From NCBI RefSeq assembly GCF_910592395.1, contig NC_088316.1:8620001-8684000 (forward strand): 64,000 nt of DNA, in the 5' to 3' direction. Made by a program: the position numbers and the translations under genes. The stretch is from Lineus longissimus. Taxonomy: Eukaryota; Nemertea; Pilidiophora; Heteronemertea; Lineidae. Position 1 is the first letter of the stretch; each line of letters begins with the position of its first letter. Of this stretch, positions 56,501-64,000 are shown piece by piece. The notes under the pieces were generated by a model. It had not been told where the DNA came from, searched no databases, and was given only the letters and a program-made list of their open reading frames with translations.

Positions 56501-56859
56501 GTCTTGGGCTTGTCTTCATCTTTCATCTTCACGTTGTAGTATCCCGACTTGAGATCCATCGTTGAAAACCAACGGCACCCAGATAACTTCGAGAAAGCGT
56601 CCTCTATTCTCGGTAGAGCATATGCGTCGCGCACCGTTAACTTATTGAGTTTCCTATAGTCCACCGTTAGTCGTAAGTCGCCATTCTTCTTCCTCACCAA
56701 CACGATGGGGCTGGCATACGGACTCGTTGACTCCCTGATGATGTTGGCTTCTAGTAGCTGTTGAATATGTTTCCGCGCGTCCTCTAAGTCGGCCGGGCGA
56801 ATGGGTCTTGACCTCTCTTTGAAGGGTACATCAGTCGTTAGGTTAATGTGAGGCTCCAC
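53548..56859 (-). CDS. pol: Ty3/gypsy Pol: reverse transcriptase, RNase H, integrase
   Basis: One open frame of 1103 codons (counted from an internal Met; the frame opens further upstream). RT at about 40-215: RLTVDYRKLN, catalytic D102 in STMDLKSGYYN, RMPQGVTNAPATFQ, FLDD at 164-167. RNase H at about 328-445: HTDASGSGLGAAL, E375, D401 in LTDNNPLTYV, DADGLSR. Integrase zinc finger HHCC (H611, H616, C646, C649). Integrase core with D677, D736 and E772, exactly a D,D-35-E spacing, with TPYHPQGNGQCERYNRTL. The C-terminal part has GPERTLHRNLLLPCGF and an acidic Ser/Asp tail with two copies of QHSSDQEDS. All catalytic residues are present, so the enzymes look functional. It copies element RNA to cDNA in cytoplasmic particles and inserts it in nuclear DNA. 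Confidence 0.95.
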   Translation of the reverse strand: MEPHINLTTDVPFKERSRPIRPADLEDARKHIQQLLEANIIRESTSPYASPIVLVRKKNGDLRLTVDYRKLNKLTVRDAYALPRIEDAFSKLSGCRWFSTMDLKSGYYNVKMKDEDKPKTAFTCPLGFYEFNRMPQGVTNAPATFQRLMEKCLGTMNLEWALAFLDDLIVFSATFDEHIQRLRHTLERLRSFGLKLSPEKCSFFKHSVSYLGHVISEAGVHTDPSKVEAVKNWPRPQNMKELRSLLGFLGYYRRFIRGFSAVAKPLNELLQGYTRSSGSKDRKISVDHARIKRPFGSQWTPDCEEAFVTLKSALISAPVLAIADPTLPYELHTDASGSGLGAALYQRQDGTLRPVAFASRGLSSSEKNYPAHKLEFLALKWAVVDKLSDYLYGSQFTVLTDNNPLTYVMTTAHLDATGQRWVAALASYHFTLKYIAGKKNTDADGLSRIPRNREDEPDDDFDQEAATNTLIGRARPMYTEEPVQGALNAVLNANGLPVIHCLAMTETAVTELDNDDGSPLGLASLTKEQLEDAQRKDKSLNRLKEIVESGTPLSAASRRRETPEVRSLLRGFNNFSIESGLLYRTSNLGGNMYNRLVLPPTLKETVFCGIHDKMGHLGPERAIALAKKRFYWERMEDEIKAYCKRCRRCTLRKATDRHPAPLNRLTSSGPMDLVCMDFLTVDRDRNNKENLLVITDHFTRFSRAVVTKNQTAKQVVKVLWKNFFLDFGFPARLHSDRGASFTGKVVSQLKEMTGIKSSLTTPYHPQGNGQCERYNRTLIGMLGTLEPDEKANWSRHVKFLTHAYNCTTNDATRHSPFELMFGRQPRLPIDWFFNLQPDGEEKSYDRYVEELKTSLRNAYDKASAAAGKNHSANKTRHDRKVRREALSIGDRVLVRNVTIRGRHKLADAWCPDIYTVVRHASEGSSVYLVHREDRKGPERTLHRNLLLPCGFLPVTDVQRPVPKPRRKRSAATSAQHSSDQEDSAQHSSDQEDSDLTDTADVIGTAGNWESDDSSEYDDPPPTVQHASNMQGDPAADEGSEDEVVRPHRPWRERKPTPRLTYERGGKQTVEYLAQFAEIATFLSSCSGPVPVRRSRQSMSQNIM

Positions 56860-56915
56860 TTTATCGGTACACCCAACATCAAATCCCCCCGTCGAAAAGA
56901 CATCCGAAAATTCAT

Positions 56916-57920
56916 TCAGCAGCTCCCGTGCTCTCTCTCTCTCTTGTCAGTGGAAAGGTGATCCAAGTCGAACTTCGCGGAAATATCATCTACTTCTGGT
57001 TTCCGAGTTGGTACACTGGTAGGGTTCCTCGTCGTGTTCATGCTGGCTGCGTATACGTGGTCACGTTGCTTAGTATCGCCGATCGGTCTTGTCCAATTTG
57101 GCAAAACGAGGTCAGCTAGGGTTGATCGAGGGGCGATGTGAACATCACGTTCCGACGCGTTCAGGAGATGAACGTTTACTCGCACCTTGCCGCACGTAGG
57201 CATCGTCACTAACGTGTTTCGTACCATCAAACCACCAGGAAGTGAACAGCAATCCTCTGGCTCCTGTACCACAGCAGGATACTCCATCTTGGACCCATGC
57301 GTACGAGCAATTCCAGGTACTGTCATTGTCTCTCCGGGCTTGATTACGGTTGCACGATGACTAAAAACTCGAACCGATCCAAGTTTACCACTATCAGTAT
57401 CACAAAACTTCTGCACATTGTGCATGGAACTATGCACTCGACGCACTTCAGGTGCCGCCCACAGTGGCACTGAGTTAGGCCATAATTCACTAAGTACATT
57501 AGTCCCAAGTAAGATCGGAACATTCGAAGAAAACGCTGTGTCCGGGCAAACTAAGAAAAAGCAGGGCATACCCTCATCACCACTGGCGGGGTCTCCAGGA
57601 AATCGCGCGTCTAACGTCACATACCCCAGGAAGGGAACGTTCTGGCCGCCAGCACCCTCGATTTGAAGAATATCCTCTATAGGCTGGATCTCTGCAAGAG
57701 AAGAAATATTGTCGTCGAAAAAGGACTTCGACACCGTGCTTACTTGGGATCCAGAATCCAAAAGACATCTACCTAGACTACCACCAACGTAAACCTCGGT
57801 CTCGCACCGGTCACCAACGATCTTCGACAACAAATTCCTCTCGTCCACTATAATATTTTTCTTCGGCCCACAATGCTTTACACCTGCCTGTGCTGGGGCC
57901 CCAACACAGGCAGCGCCTAG
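56916..57920 (-). CDS. pro: Ty3/gypsy protease and spacer ORF (reached by -1 frameshift from gag)
   Basis: The frame has no ATG. It overlaps the gag end and stays open to TGA at 56918-56916. The aspartic protease motif LLDSGSQVSTVS (Asp-Ser-Gly) lies about 30 codons after a GTG at 57848, with the flap and the ILLGTNVLSEL hydrophobic-Gly motif following. The family protease works as a dimer to cut Gag-Pol. After the protease come about 170 residues without a clear domain. The frame ends at an AG dinucleotide run (about 56933-56947), and pol continues in the -1 (or +2) frame right after it. The break may be a repeat-length change or a second shift site. Gag and this frame are related by -1. Confidence 0.85.
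   Translation of the reverse strand, partial: LGAACVGAPAQAGVKHCGPKKNIIVDERNLLSKIVGDRCETEVYVGGSLGRCLLDSGSQVSTVSKSFFDDNISSLAEIQPIEDILQIEGAGGQNVPFLGYVTLDARFPGDPASGDEGMPCFFLVCPDTAFSSNVPILLGTNVLSELWPNSVPLWAAPEVRRVHSSMHNVQKFCDTDSGKLGSVRVFSHRATVIKPGETMTVPGIARTHGSKMEYPAVVQEPEDCCSLPGGLMVRNTLVTMPTCGKVRVNVHLLNASERDVHIAPRSTLADLVLPNWTRPIGDTKQRDHVYAASMNTTRNPTSVPTRKPEVDDISAKFDLDHLSTDKREREHGSC
57884..57913 (-). promoter_or_regulatory. Strong RNA hairpin just after the gag stop (frameshift stimulator candidate)
   Basis: On the minus strand CTGCCTGTGTTGGGG is followed at once by CCCCAGCACAGGCAG, giving a stem of up to 15 pairs with one G-U (about 13 pairs with a 4-nt loop). It begins 3 nt after the gag TAG (57919-57917) and 6 nt after GGAAAAC (57926-57920), where a -1 slip would enter the protease frame. 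The spacing is that of known -1 frameshift signals. The heptamer is not a canonical X XXY YYZ. Confidence 0.6.
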
Positions 57921-59014
57921 TTTTCCGATTTGAGTTTCTTGAAAACGACGGTTGGGTTCGCCTCGCCTGAACAGTCTTGTCGCTTGTGGCCGTCCTCTCC
58001 ACAGTGGTGGCAGAAAAGCTTCCTCCGTCCTCCTGATGTAGTCTTAGCCTCCTTGGTACACTCCGACTTGAAGTGTCCGGTCTCCCCACAGTTGTAGCAG
58101 GTCCCACGAGCCGGCCGAGACGGGGCGTTCCCCCTGGGTCCTCTCCCTTCGGTGTCCCGCGTCGAACCACAACCTCTCCCACGACTCTCCTGTGGCTGGC
58201 TAGAACCGGAAGCGGTAGCAATCCTCGACTTCTTCAAGTCTTCAACGGACAAGCGCAAAGCATTAACTGTCGTTAACAGCTCAGCCATCTCGGGTGGTAG
58301 GCCCTCTGTGCTGGTACTAGTAGCCTGGTGCGCCGACACAGTCTTCTTCTTGGACTTTGTCTCCGGCTCGTTGAAGCGAGACTCCCTCTCTTTCAGGCGG
58401 AGCTCCTCCTCCTTCAAGGCACAAAATAGTTCGGCCAACTCCTTGTGGGTCAGTACGTCCCCCATCAAGTCCATCGCGTGTAATAACTTGTCATCGCGAC
58501 ATCCTCGCTTGAACTGCTTGACGAGAGTGGCGAACTCCACTGATGAGTCTACTGCCCCGGCATAGACTACTTTCCGCAACAAGCTCTGGAGACGCTGTAA
58601 AAATGCACTGGGCTGCTCTCCATCCTTCTGGATGTTGTCGTAAAATCGCATCAGCAGCTCGTGTCCATCCGCCGCAAACCCGTACGCCGACTTCAATACC
58701 TTCATGATCGTTCCGATTTGGGCGCCTGTTCCAAGTGCTCGGGCAAGACCTGCTGCCGGTTGTTGACTGAGGCTTCCAAACACTAGCCTCCTTTTTACAT
58801 GGTCCCCAATGTCTAACTCCGCCTCAAGTTGCTCTATTTCGAACTCCCAGGCATCGAAGTCGTGTTCGTTATTCCCAGGGTTTCTTCTCCCCGAAAAGGT
58901 CTTCAAACGCCTGGTCCAATTCCTTTCATCTCTCCCCTCCGCAGTTGTGCTACTGGCCGGAAGTGGAATGGCTGCGGGGTTAACAACACCCCCTCCTGCG
59001 CCTCCTCCTGGCAT
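57917..59014 (-). CDS. gag: Ty3/gypsy Gag with two CCHC zinc knuckles
   Basis: 365 codons from ATG (Met-Pro-Gly-Gly-Gly) at 59014. The middle is a helical capsid-like region starting KTFSGRRNPGNNEHDFDAWE, of the type shared by Ty3/gypsy Gag and the domesticated PNMA/Arc family. A charged coil follows (LKEEELRLKERESRFNEPE). Near the C-terminus lie an Arg/Gly-rich linker and two zinc knuckles, CYNCGETGHFKSEC (306-319) and CHHCGEDGHKRQDC (335-348), that bind element RNA. No transmembrane or signal segment. Gag forms the cytoplasmic particle in which reverse transcription occurs. It ends SEN-stop at TAG 57919-57917. Confidence 0.95.
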   Translation of the reverse strand: MPGGGAGGGVVNPAAIPLPASSTTAEGRDERNWTRRLKTFSGRRNPGNNEHDFDAWEFEIEQLEAELDIGDHVKRRLVFGSLSQQPAAGLARALGTGAQIGTIMKVLKSAYGFAADGHELLMRFYDNIQKDGEQPSAFLQRLQSLLRKVVYAGAVDSSVEFATLVKQFKRGCRDDKLLHAMDLMGDVLTHKELAELFCALKEEELRLKERESRFNEPETKSKKKTVSAHQATSTSTEGLPPEMAELLTTVNALRLSVEDLKKSRIATASGSSQPQESRGRGCGSTRDTEGRGPRGNAPSRPARGTCYNCGETGHFKSECTKEAKTTSGGRRKLFCHHCGEDGHKRQDCSGEANPTVVFKKLKSEN

Positions 59015-59044
59015 CTTGGAGTTGGTTATACCTGAAAGATACTA

Positions 59045-59721
59045 AAAAAGAATGTACGCACTATACGCTGCAAATATCACAGGCCCTATGCAAAATACTG
59101 TACTATGTGCACTGATACTGCATCAATCTACAAACATGTATACTACACTGTGCTGTAAATGCACTGCCACAATGTACAGTTGTGCAAGGTACACATGCAT
59201 AATACACTGTGCTGTAAATGCACTGCCACAATGTACAGTTGTGCAAGGTACACTCAGTAAACCACAAAATGCACACACCTCATGGTAAATGTACAACCTG
59301 CATGTATAGTCACAACTCGCAATAGTCAAAATACGGCTCTACAATTCTACAAAAATCGAAATGCTATACAGTACCATACCTACCTATTCCAAAGGAAAAA
59401 TAAGTCGTACCAGCATCAGGTATGCGCGAAAAAGATGGCAAGATTCCACGAACAGCGATTAGAAGGAGAGCACGTCTCTCACGGCCTCGATTAAAATCTT
59501 CGCGTGAAACAATGTTTCTCATCACCTACAGACAGAAACTACGCGTGAAACAACGTTTCAATTTGGAAACCGAATGTAAAATAGTACGCGTCAAACATCT
59601 GCATCCCAGCTCACGACGGATGAAACAATGTTTCATACACAAAACGACATGCACTCTGCATACACTTTGTCTATACATACACATGTACCTCTCCCCCTTT
59701 TTAAAAGAAAGGAGAACAAAA
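59045..59721 (-). other. Ty3/gypsy 5' leader with tandem and palindromic repeats
   Basis: Untranslated leader between the primer site and gag. It contains a 59-bp-period duplication (about 59145-59252, unit with CTGTGCTGTAAATGCACTGC). It also has three palindromes, GAAACAATGTTTC at 59506-59518, GAAACAACGTTTC at 59547-59559 and GAAACAATGTTTC at 59622-59634. The packaging and dimerisation signals are expected here. Confidence 0.75.
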
Positions 59722-59736
59722 CCACGTTGGGCGCCA
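59722..59736 (-). other. Primer binding site, tRNA-Lys type
   Basis: Minus-strand TGGCGCCCAACGTGG starts 3 nt after the 5' LTR end. It is complementary to the 3' end of a tRNA-Lys of the (1,2) type, as used by several retroelement groups. The match fades after 15 nt. Confidence 0.85.
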
Positions 59737-59739
59737 ATT

Positions 59740-60697
59740 TGTAACCCGCACTTGCCCAGTCTCCGACCACCGTGCGGGGTGGGTCCGGTCTCACAGTTCA
59801 CTCCGGCTTTGCTCACTCACAATTGCTATACACTCCAGGTTCGGGGCTGTCCTAAGACCGTCATACCCACGGGGCCAACCACAACGAGCGGGTCTGGGTA
59901 TGGGGTAGATAATAAAAGAACGCAAGGATTCCCTGGGATAACTATTGTTCACACTGAATCATAACAGGACCAGGCCTCACAATGCACAGGCCGATGCACT
60001 ACACAATGTACAGAACTCTCTCAAACCTAACTCTTGGCCTACAACTGGGCCTAACCGTGTAAACGACGGGCCACGAATCTCCGGGACATCACTTAGGGCT
60101 AACCTGTCCTGCCAGACACAAAGTTAGACACCAAACAAGAGGTGGGACAGGGACAGAGAGGCTGAATACCAGCCTGTTTGGGCAAAAGCCAGCCAAGGTC
60201 ACAGGTACAGAGCCAGAGGTGGTCTCAAAATCACCCCGATTGCGTATTACCGACTAGCCACAACATCATCTAAAGGGGTCTAGTCCATTCCATGGGTATT
60301 CATGCTTCCTCAAGTCAGGCACCAGGTTTAGGAAAGGTGAATTTATGCGTAAAAAGAGAGTTTTCTTCTCAAGATTCAGAAAAATTGTTTTGCTTCCAAG
60401 ATGGAGAAATTAGCAGACGACCATGTGCCCAGTCGTTTACACACGTAAATAAATTCATATCAAGGCCTAAAAGGTACTTAAAATTCCTCAAGTAATATTC
60501 TCAAAATATTATAGCAACCCGATGATTTTAGGAAGCTGATTAACGAAGTTAAACTGACCATTACCATAGCGACCGTGCAATAAATGTAGTTCCTAAACCA
60601 TTAAAAACAGTATAGGTGGCAGCAGCGCATTGCCACAGAATAGTCACATACAGGGTGGATCGACAAAAAATGCAAAAGTCAAATCCACTGGTTTACA
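59740..60697 (-). repeat. 5' LTR of the Ty3/gypsy element
   Basis: 958 bp. It should hold the promoter and poly(A) signal for minus-strand transcription. Differences from the other LTR are scattered single bases plus a 3-bp and a 1-bp indel. Confidence 0.95.
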
Positions 60698-61254
60698 CTT
60701 TAGCCTTTGATAAATTGGCTTTCACTGAGAGGGACGCGGTCCTAGAATTTGTCCCAGGCTTTCTGGCTAAAAACCAGGCGCCGCACACCTCCAGGCGCCC
60801 GGTTTTTATTCCCTCGTTATCCGCTACGGTCTCTAGAGACCTTCCGGACAGAACTCTCTGTTCTGTTTGGGCATTGAAGTTCTATTCTAATAAGACAAAG
60901 AGCCTGCTGTTCGCCTAGGCAGGAAGCGCCTCTTTTTGTCTTATAGAGGGATTTACTAGGGAGATAGCTGCAGCCACGGTCGCCAGATGGATGGTGACCA
61001 CCATCCGGATGGCTTACTCTATGACTCTTGATTCTCCAGAGCTTCGTCGCCTGGGCGCCGTTACGGCCCACGAGATTTGGGCCATCTCTACTTCGTGGCC
61101 TTTGTATAAGAGAGTGGCGCTGAACGAAGTTTTAGATGCGGCTACGTGGAGTTCTCACTCTACCTTCTCCCAGTATTATATGCGCGATTGTTCCAAGTTA
61201 ACAGACGGTATGCTGTCTCTTGGTCCAGTTGTCGCTGCTCAGCACGTGGTCTAG
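60698..61254 (+). pseudogene. DIRS copy B tyrosine recombinase, C-terminal part
   Basis: It resumes with CTTTAGCCTTTGATAAATTG, the same order as copy A after its AGCTCCATGC. It contains the 75 nt missing in copy A (60886-60960), with a TAG at 60916-60918. AHEIWAISTSWPLYK follows, where the catalytic Arg of HxxR is Trp, then ATWSSHSTFSQYYMRDC with the Tyr nucleophile, and a stop at 61252-61254. Confidence 0.75.
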
Positions 61255-61520
61255 GTGTTTCCCTGCCTAGACCACTCGTCGATTTTCTCTCCTGCTGGCT
61301 GTCTTGTCCTCCCTCCTTTTTAATCGGGGGGGGGGGGGGGGGGGGGGGGTTTATAGACTGTCGCGGGGTCTTCGGGCCTGCGCGTTCGCCCCGTCAAGCT
61401 GTCCTAGGGTTCAGCTGCCTTTTGAGAGTTAGTCAGTGAGGCCGCCCCATGTTATTCTGGGGCGTGCTTTCCTTCTGTTTAAAGAAAAAAAAGGTATGAA
61501 CTAATAAAATGACATTTCCA
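61255..61520 (+). other. DIRS copy B 3' region with long G run
   Basis: Starts like copy A's 3' region, then has a run of about 23 G (61327-61349). It ends with GGTATGAACTAATAAAATGA (61493-61512), the outer part of the DIRS inverted repeat. The inner part of that repeat, present in copy A, is absent. Confidence 0.6.
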
Positions 61521-61697
61521 CAGGAAATGGAAATTTTATACCACTTTTCAGGTGTTTTTAACAATTTTTTTTACAATGTAATAAATCATCTAATACCCAC
61601 CCAAATGAATGTTTTTTGTGGTACATTGTCGCCTCTAGCAATCCTGACTATACAATGCCCACCTTGGTGTGATATGTCTCAAAGCAGCCCTACTAAA

Positions 61698-61845
61698 AAA
61701 AATTACCCTTGGCTAAGGTACTGTAAGGAATTTGTAGGGTATTGTAGGGTAATAAATAAGGGAGCCTGGGTCAAATTACCACCTCATGTACCTTAAGAAT
61801 ACCATACAAATACCTTACAGTACCCAAGCCAAGGGTAATTTTTGA
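61698..61845. mobile_element. Foldback MITE with ~31-bp imperfect TIRs
   Basis: AAAAATTACCCTTGGCTAAG on the left and its inverse (CTTGGC... GGGTAATTTTT) on the right pair over about 31 bp with three mismatches. Internal TGTAGGGTATTGTAGGGTA repeats. Non-coding, superfamily unassigned. Confidence 0.65.
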
Positions 61846-62089
61846 AGGGGTCACTGCACAGGGGTCATTGCGAGGACATCATCCTTCCTTGTGATCAACT
61901 TACGAAAAATTGGACAAAAAAGTGCCCGTCGTGGGCACTTTTCCAACAAGAGCACTCAAAGAGTTAACAATTCTCCAAGTTTCTTGCTTGAATTCCGTGT
62001 CAAATGCCAATTCTGAGCTGAAGAAGGGCCTCCTTTGGACACCCAGTGGAAGTTATGAGTGCCTGGGTGCAGGTGATATCATTCTTTAT

Positions 62090-62520
62090 AGCTCAGGTGA
62101 CTTGCTAGTCAAATTGCTATACGAGTGGCATCTGTCTGTATCTCTTGCTGAGGGTTGGTTTGTTTGTCAGTCTGTCTGTTGAACTTGTTTCCAGAGCCTA
62201 TCCGTAACCATAAATGCTAGGCTTATCATGTCTCATGGTACAGTTGTGCCTTTTGGCAGTTTTTGTCAATTTTCGAAATACGCTTGGCCCCATGGAGCGC
62301 TTCATATCATATCACCTTCAGCATGTGTGTGCTGAAGGGTTATGCTGGCCTTGCGATACTATTTTTATTTGCTGCATCATTGTACATGATGCAAGTATAA
62401 ATTCAATGGATGTGACATTATCTTGGGTTGTATATGGGGCGGCCTTCTCCCTTCTCCAGTTCTTTGTTACTTTGAGCTTTTATGACCGGTATGTTTGACC
62501 CAATGACAAGCTTTGACTTC
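62090..62520 (+). repeat. Family B-like fragment
   Basis: AGCTCAGGTGACTTGCTAGT at 62090 with TTGCTATACGAGTGGCATCT gives the family B 5' region. The stretch GGTTATGCTGGCCTTGCGAT at 62338 resembles 29150. No 3' end found. Confidence 0.45.
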
Positions 62521-62559
62521 TCTTGAGCTATTTTATTCTCTCAACAGTTTGGTATTATA

Positions 62560-63130
62560 TAGAAGCAGAAGCTGCTTTCGCTAGCCTTCATAAGATCGGA
62601 CACATAAGGAAGTTCTTGGACAAATGCAACGCTGAAAGACTTGTCAATGCCTTTGTTACATCATGGCTTGATTCTAACAATGGAATTCTATACGGTCTGC
62701 CGGATAAGACTATTGCTCCATTGCAACGGGTTCAGAATATGGCAGCGAGGTTGATATGTCGCAGGAAGAAATTTGACCATGTAAAGCCCTTACTGAAGGA
62801 CCTACACTGGCTTCCAATCAAGGCTAGGATTGAGTTTAAGATTCTCTGTGTTATCCATAAATCACTGAATGGTGTGGGACCTGAGTACCTCAGTGACATC
62901 CTTCTGGAAACAGAAGGTCGCACTCGGTCAGTTACCTCCAAGGCCCTTCAGGTCAATCGTACCAGATCGAGGTACCCATACCTCAAACTTCCAATCGAAC
63001 TAAGATCCCAGCCTGAAAAAACATTTTAAAGACAATTAAAAACTCTGCTCTTCAAACGAGCCCTTGGGGAGGTGGCGCCTTGAGCAGGTGCGACCACGGA
63101 AAGGCGCCTTGATACAAATGTAACTTAACT
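62560..63130 (+). pseudogene. CR1/L2-like LINE, 3' fragment
   Basis: The plus frame reads IGHIRKFLDKCNAERLVNAF, then ITLY-type VQNMAARLICRRKKFDHVKP, LHWLPIKARIEFKILCVIHK and LPIELRSQ, to TAA at 63029. This is the post-RT tail of CR1/L2/Crack LINEs. The 3' end has GGCGCCTTGAGCAGGTGCGA, a tail type shared by several of these clades. RT and endonuclease are missing. Confidence 0.75.
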
Positions 63131-63594
63131 GAACTTGCTGAACTTACCTCTTTTGACCCCGCATTATACAGTTACTCAATAATCAAATTTTAAAAAAACA
63201 TCTTATCAACTCAGAAGCATAAGTTCATTAACCCAATAAAGTACCATTTTCTGGTCTAACTAGAACTCATTGCATGACACATGTCATTTTCAAGTATCAT
63301 CAAAACAGCTATTGTTTGCTTCATTCTGGTTACAGATGAATACCTTTTCAGACTGGGTTCGTCTGAAGGGGCCTTTAGCTAAATGCAGCACTCCCACTCT
63401 GCAGTAGTCTGAAATGGTGAGTTTAGTGCAGTATGTCATGTATGTATAGTTTACCCACTAAAAAGGGACTTCTGCACCAAAAAGGGCCCAGACCACCCCA
63501 CACGACCACAAACATTGACCAATACGCACTGTATTCTGGATTGAAACTATAGACGGTATGCTATCAAATAAAGTCATTAACTAACCCCTATCTA
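63131..63594. other. No gene recognised
   Basis: AT-rich spacer between the LINE fragment and the family A' monomers. No exon or element ends. Confidence 0.3.
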
Positions 63595-64000
63595 TTATAC
63601 GCGATAACACCAGTGGGCAAAAACTGAAAAGGTAGAAAGTGCAATATCTTGCTTATTCAAGACTTGTTTTCGATAATATTTTAATGGTAGGTACTCCAAG
63701 CAAGGATACATCACATATCTTACAGGTTTTTGATTTTGGAGGTCAGAAAGGTCAATTGACATAAATTGGCCGTTTGAGTCTAACAATGGCACGTTTTTTA
63801 ACTGCTAAAGCTAACAATTTGAAACTTTGTACACATGACCCTCCAGGTCAGATAACCTCCGACACTGAATTTCGGTCGAATATGATTGTCGACTCGGCCA
63901 CCAGGGAGCCAAAACTGAAAAGTTCAAAAGTGCAATATCTCGTTAATTAGTGACTTGTCTTCAATAATGCTTCTATGGTAGGTACTCCAAGCAAGGATAC
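63595..64000 (+). repeat. Family A' core monomers, continuing past the window
   Basis: AAAGTGCAATATCTTGCTTA, ATGGTAGGTACTCCAAGCAA (63684 and again at 63976) and GGCACGTTTTTTAACTGCTA give about 1.3 monomers with a ~290-300-bp period. The element runs off the window end. Confidence 0.65.

Larger units (their letters stand above)
50124..60697 (-). mobile_element. Complete Ty3/gypsy LTR retrotransposon, 10.57 kb, young
   Basis: Two LTRs (954 and 958 bp, TG...CA ends as TGTAACC...TTTACA) flank an 8.66-kb interior. The target duplication is CTTT (50120-50123 and 60698-60701), and the split DIRS recombinase sequence joins cleanly across it. On the minus strand the order is 5' LTR, primer site, leader, gag, protease, RT-RNase H-integrase, a 2.5-kb non-coding tail, polypurine tract and 3' LTR. 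By eye the LTRs differ at about nine bases plus two small indels (about 1%), so the insertion is recent. No envelope-like ORF is present. Confidence 0.95.

Noticed and set aside
53778-59045. Plus-strand frames opposite the gypsy gag and pol
   Set aside because: Antisense shadows of strong minus-strand genes; no plus-strand motif.
61327-61349. G-quadruplex regulator at the long G run
   Set aside because: A homopolymer run in a decayed DIRS 3' region. Nothing else suggests function, and its length is prone to sequencing error.

Overview
All positions and alignments below were made by eye from the sequence; no search was run.

Organism. The window looks like nuclear DNA of a marine invertebrate animal, perhaps a mollusc or another lophotrochozoan; this is inference. 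It is intron-rich and AT-rich, has very little coding sequence, and is crowded with nested transposons: DIRS, Ty3/gypsy, CR1/L2-like LINEs, several MITE types, and tandem-repeat elements with hairpin ends like bivalve 'pearl'/HINE elements. There are no bacterial-style operons, rRNA genes or CRISPR arrays.

Host genes. Only short exons are visible. On the minus strand, four exons (5171-5067, 4395-4299, 3014-2686 and 73-1, running off the window) have good splice sites and matching phases. They encode a lysine-rich stretch followed by an Ala/Glu/Lys coiled coil. A separate minus exon (8357-7909) carries a P2X7-C-terminal-like Cys-rich domain and may be the 5' end of the same gene. On the plus strand there is a 3'-terminal exon with a Cys-rich tail and poly(A) signal (14842-15070), and two phase-matched coiled-coil exons (21265-21338 and 32650-32741), possibly ending at a terminal exon at 43802.

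Repeats. At least three families share one design: a T-rich 5' flank, a 5' hairpin, a microsatellite, a tandem core (about 285-303 bp in several), a 3' copy of the 5' end in inverted form, and a GC-rich hairpin just before the 3' end. The 5' and 3' end motifs change together between families. Many cores carry consensus nuclear-receptor half-sites and YY1-like motifs. Further elements with clear ends are a MULE-like element (10863-12057), a pogo-type MITE (20242-20419), two piggyBac-type MITEs (23844-25640 and 30755-30995) and a 932-bp element with 12-bp TIRs (40565-41496).

Right half (34-64 kb). Two decayed DIRS retrotransposons dominate. Copy A (34469-43013) has inverted terminal repeats, a gag-like region, RT/RNase H with a damaged active site and a tyrosine recombinase with an internal deletion; it is interrupted by two main insertions, one of which carries further nested insertions. 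Copy B (47100-50123 plus 60698-61520) is 5' truncated and has an internal 281-bp tandem duplication. It is split by a young, complete 10.57-kb Ty3/gypsy element on the minus strand, which has LTRs of about 99% identity, a 4-bp target duplication CTTT, a tRNA-Lys-type primer site, Gag, protease and Pol. A strong hairpin sits 6 nt after a possible frameshift site at the gag end. I found no new defence or biosynthetic system. The unusual content is the repeat architecture and what the repeats carry.
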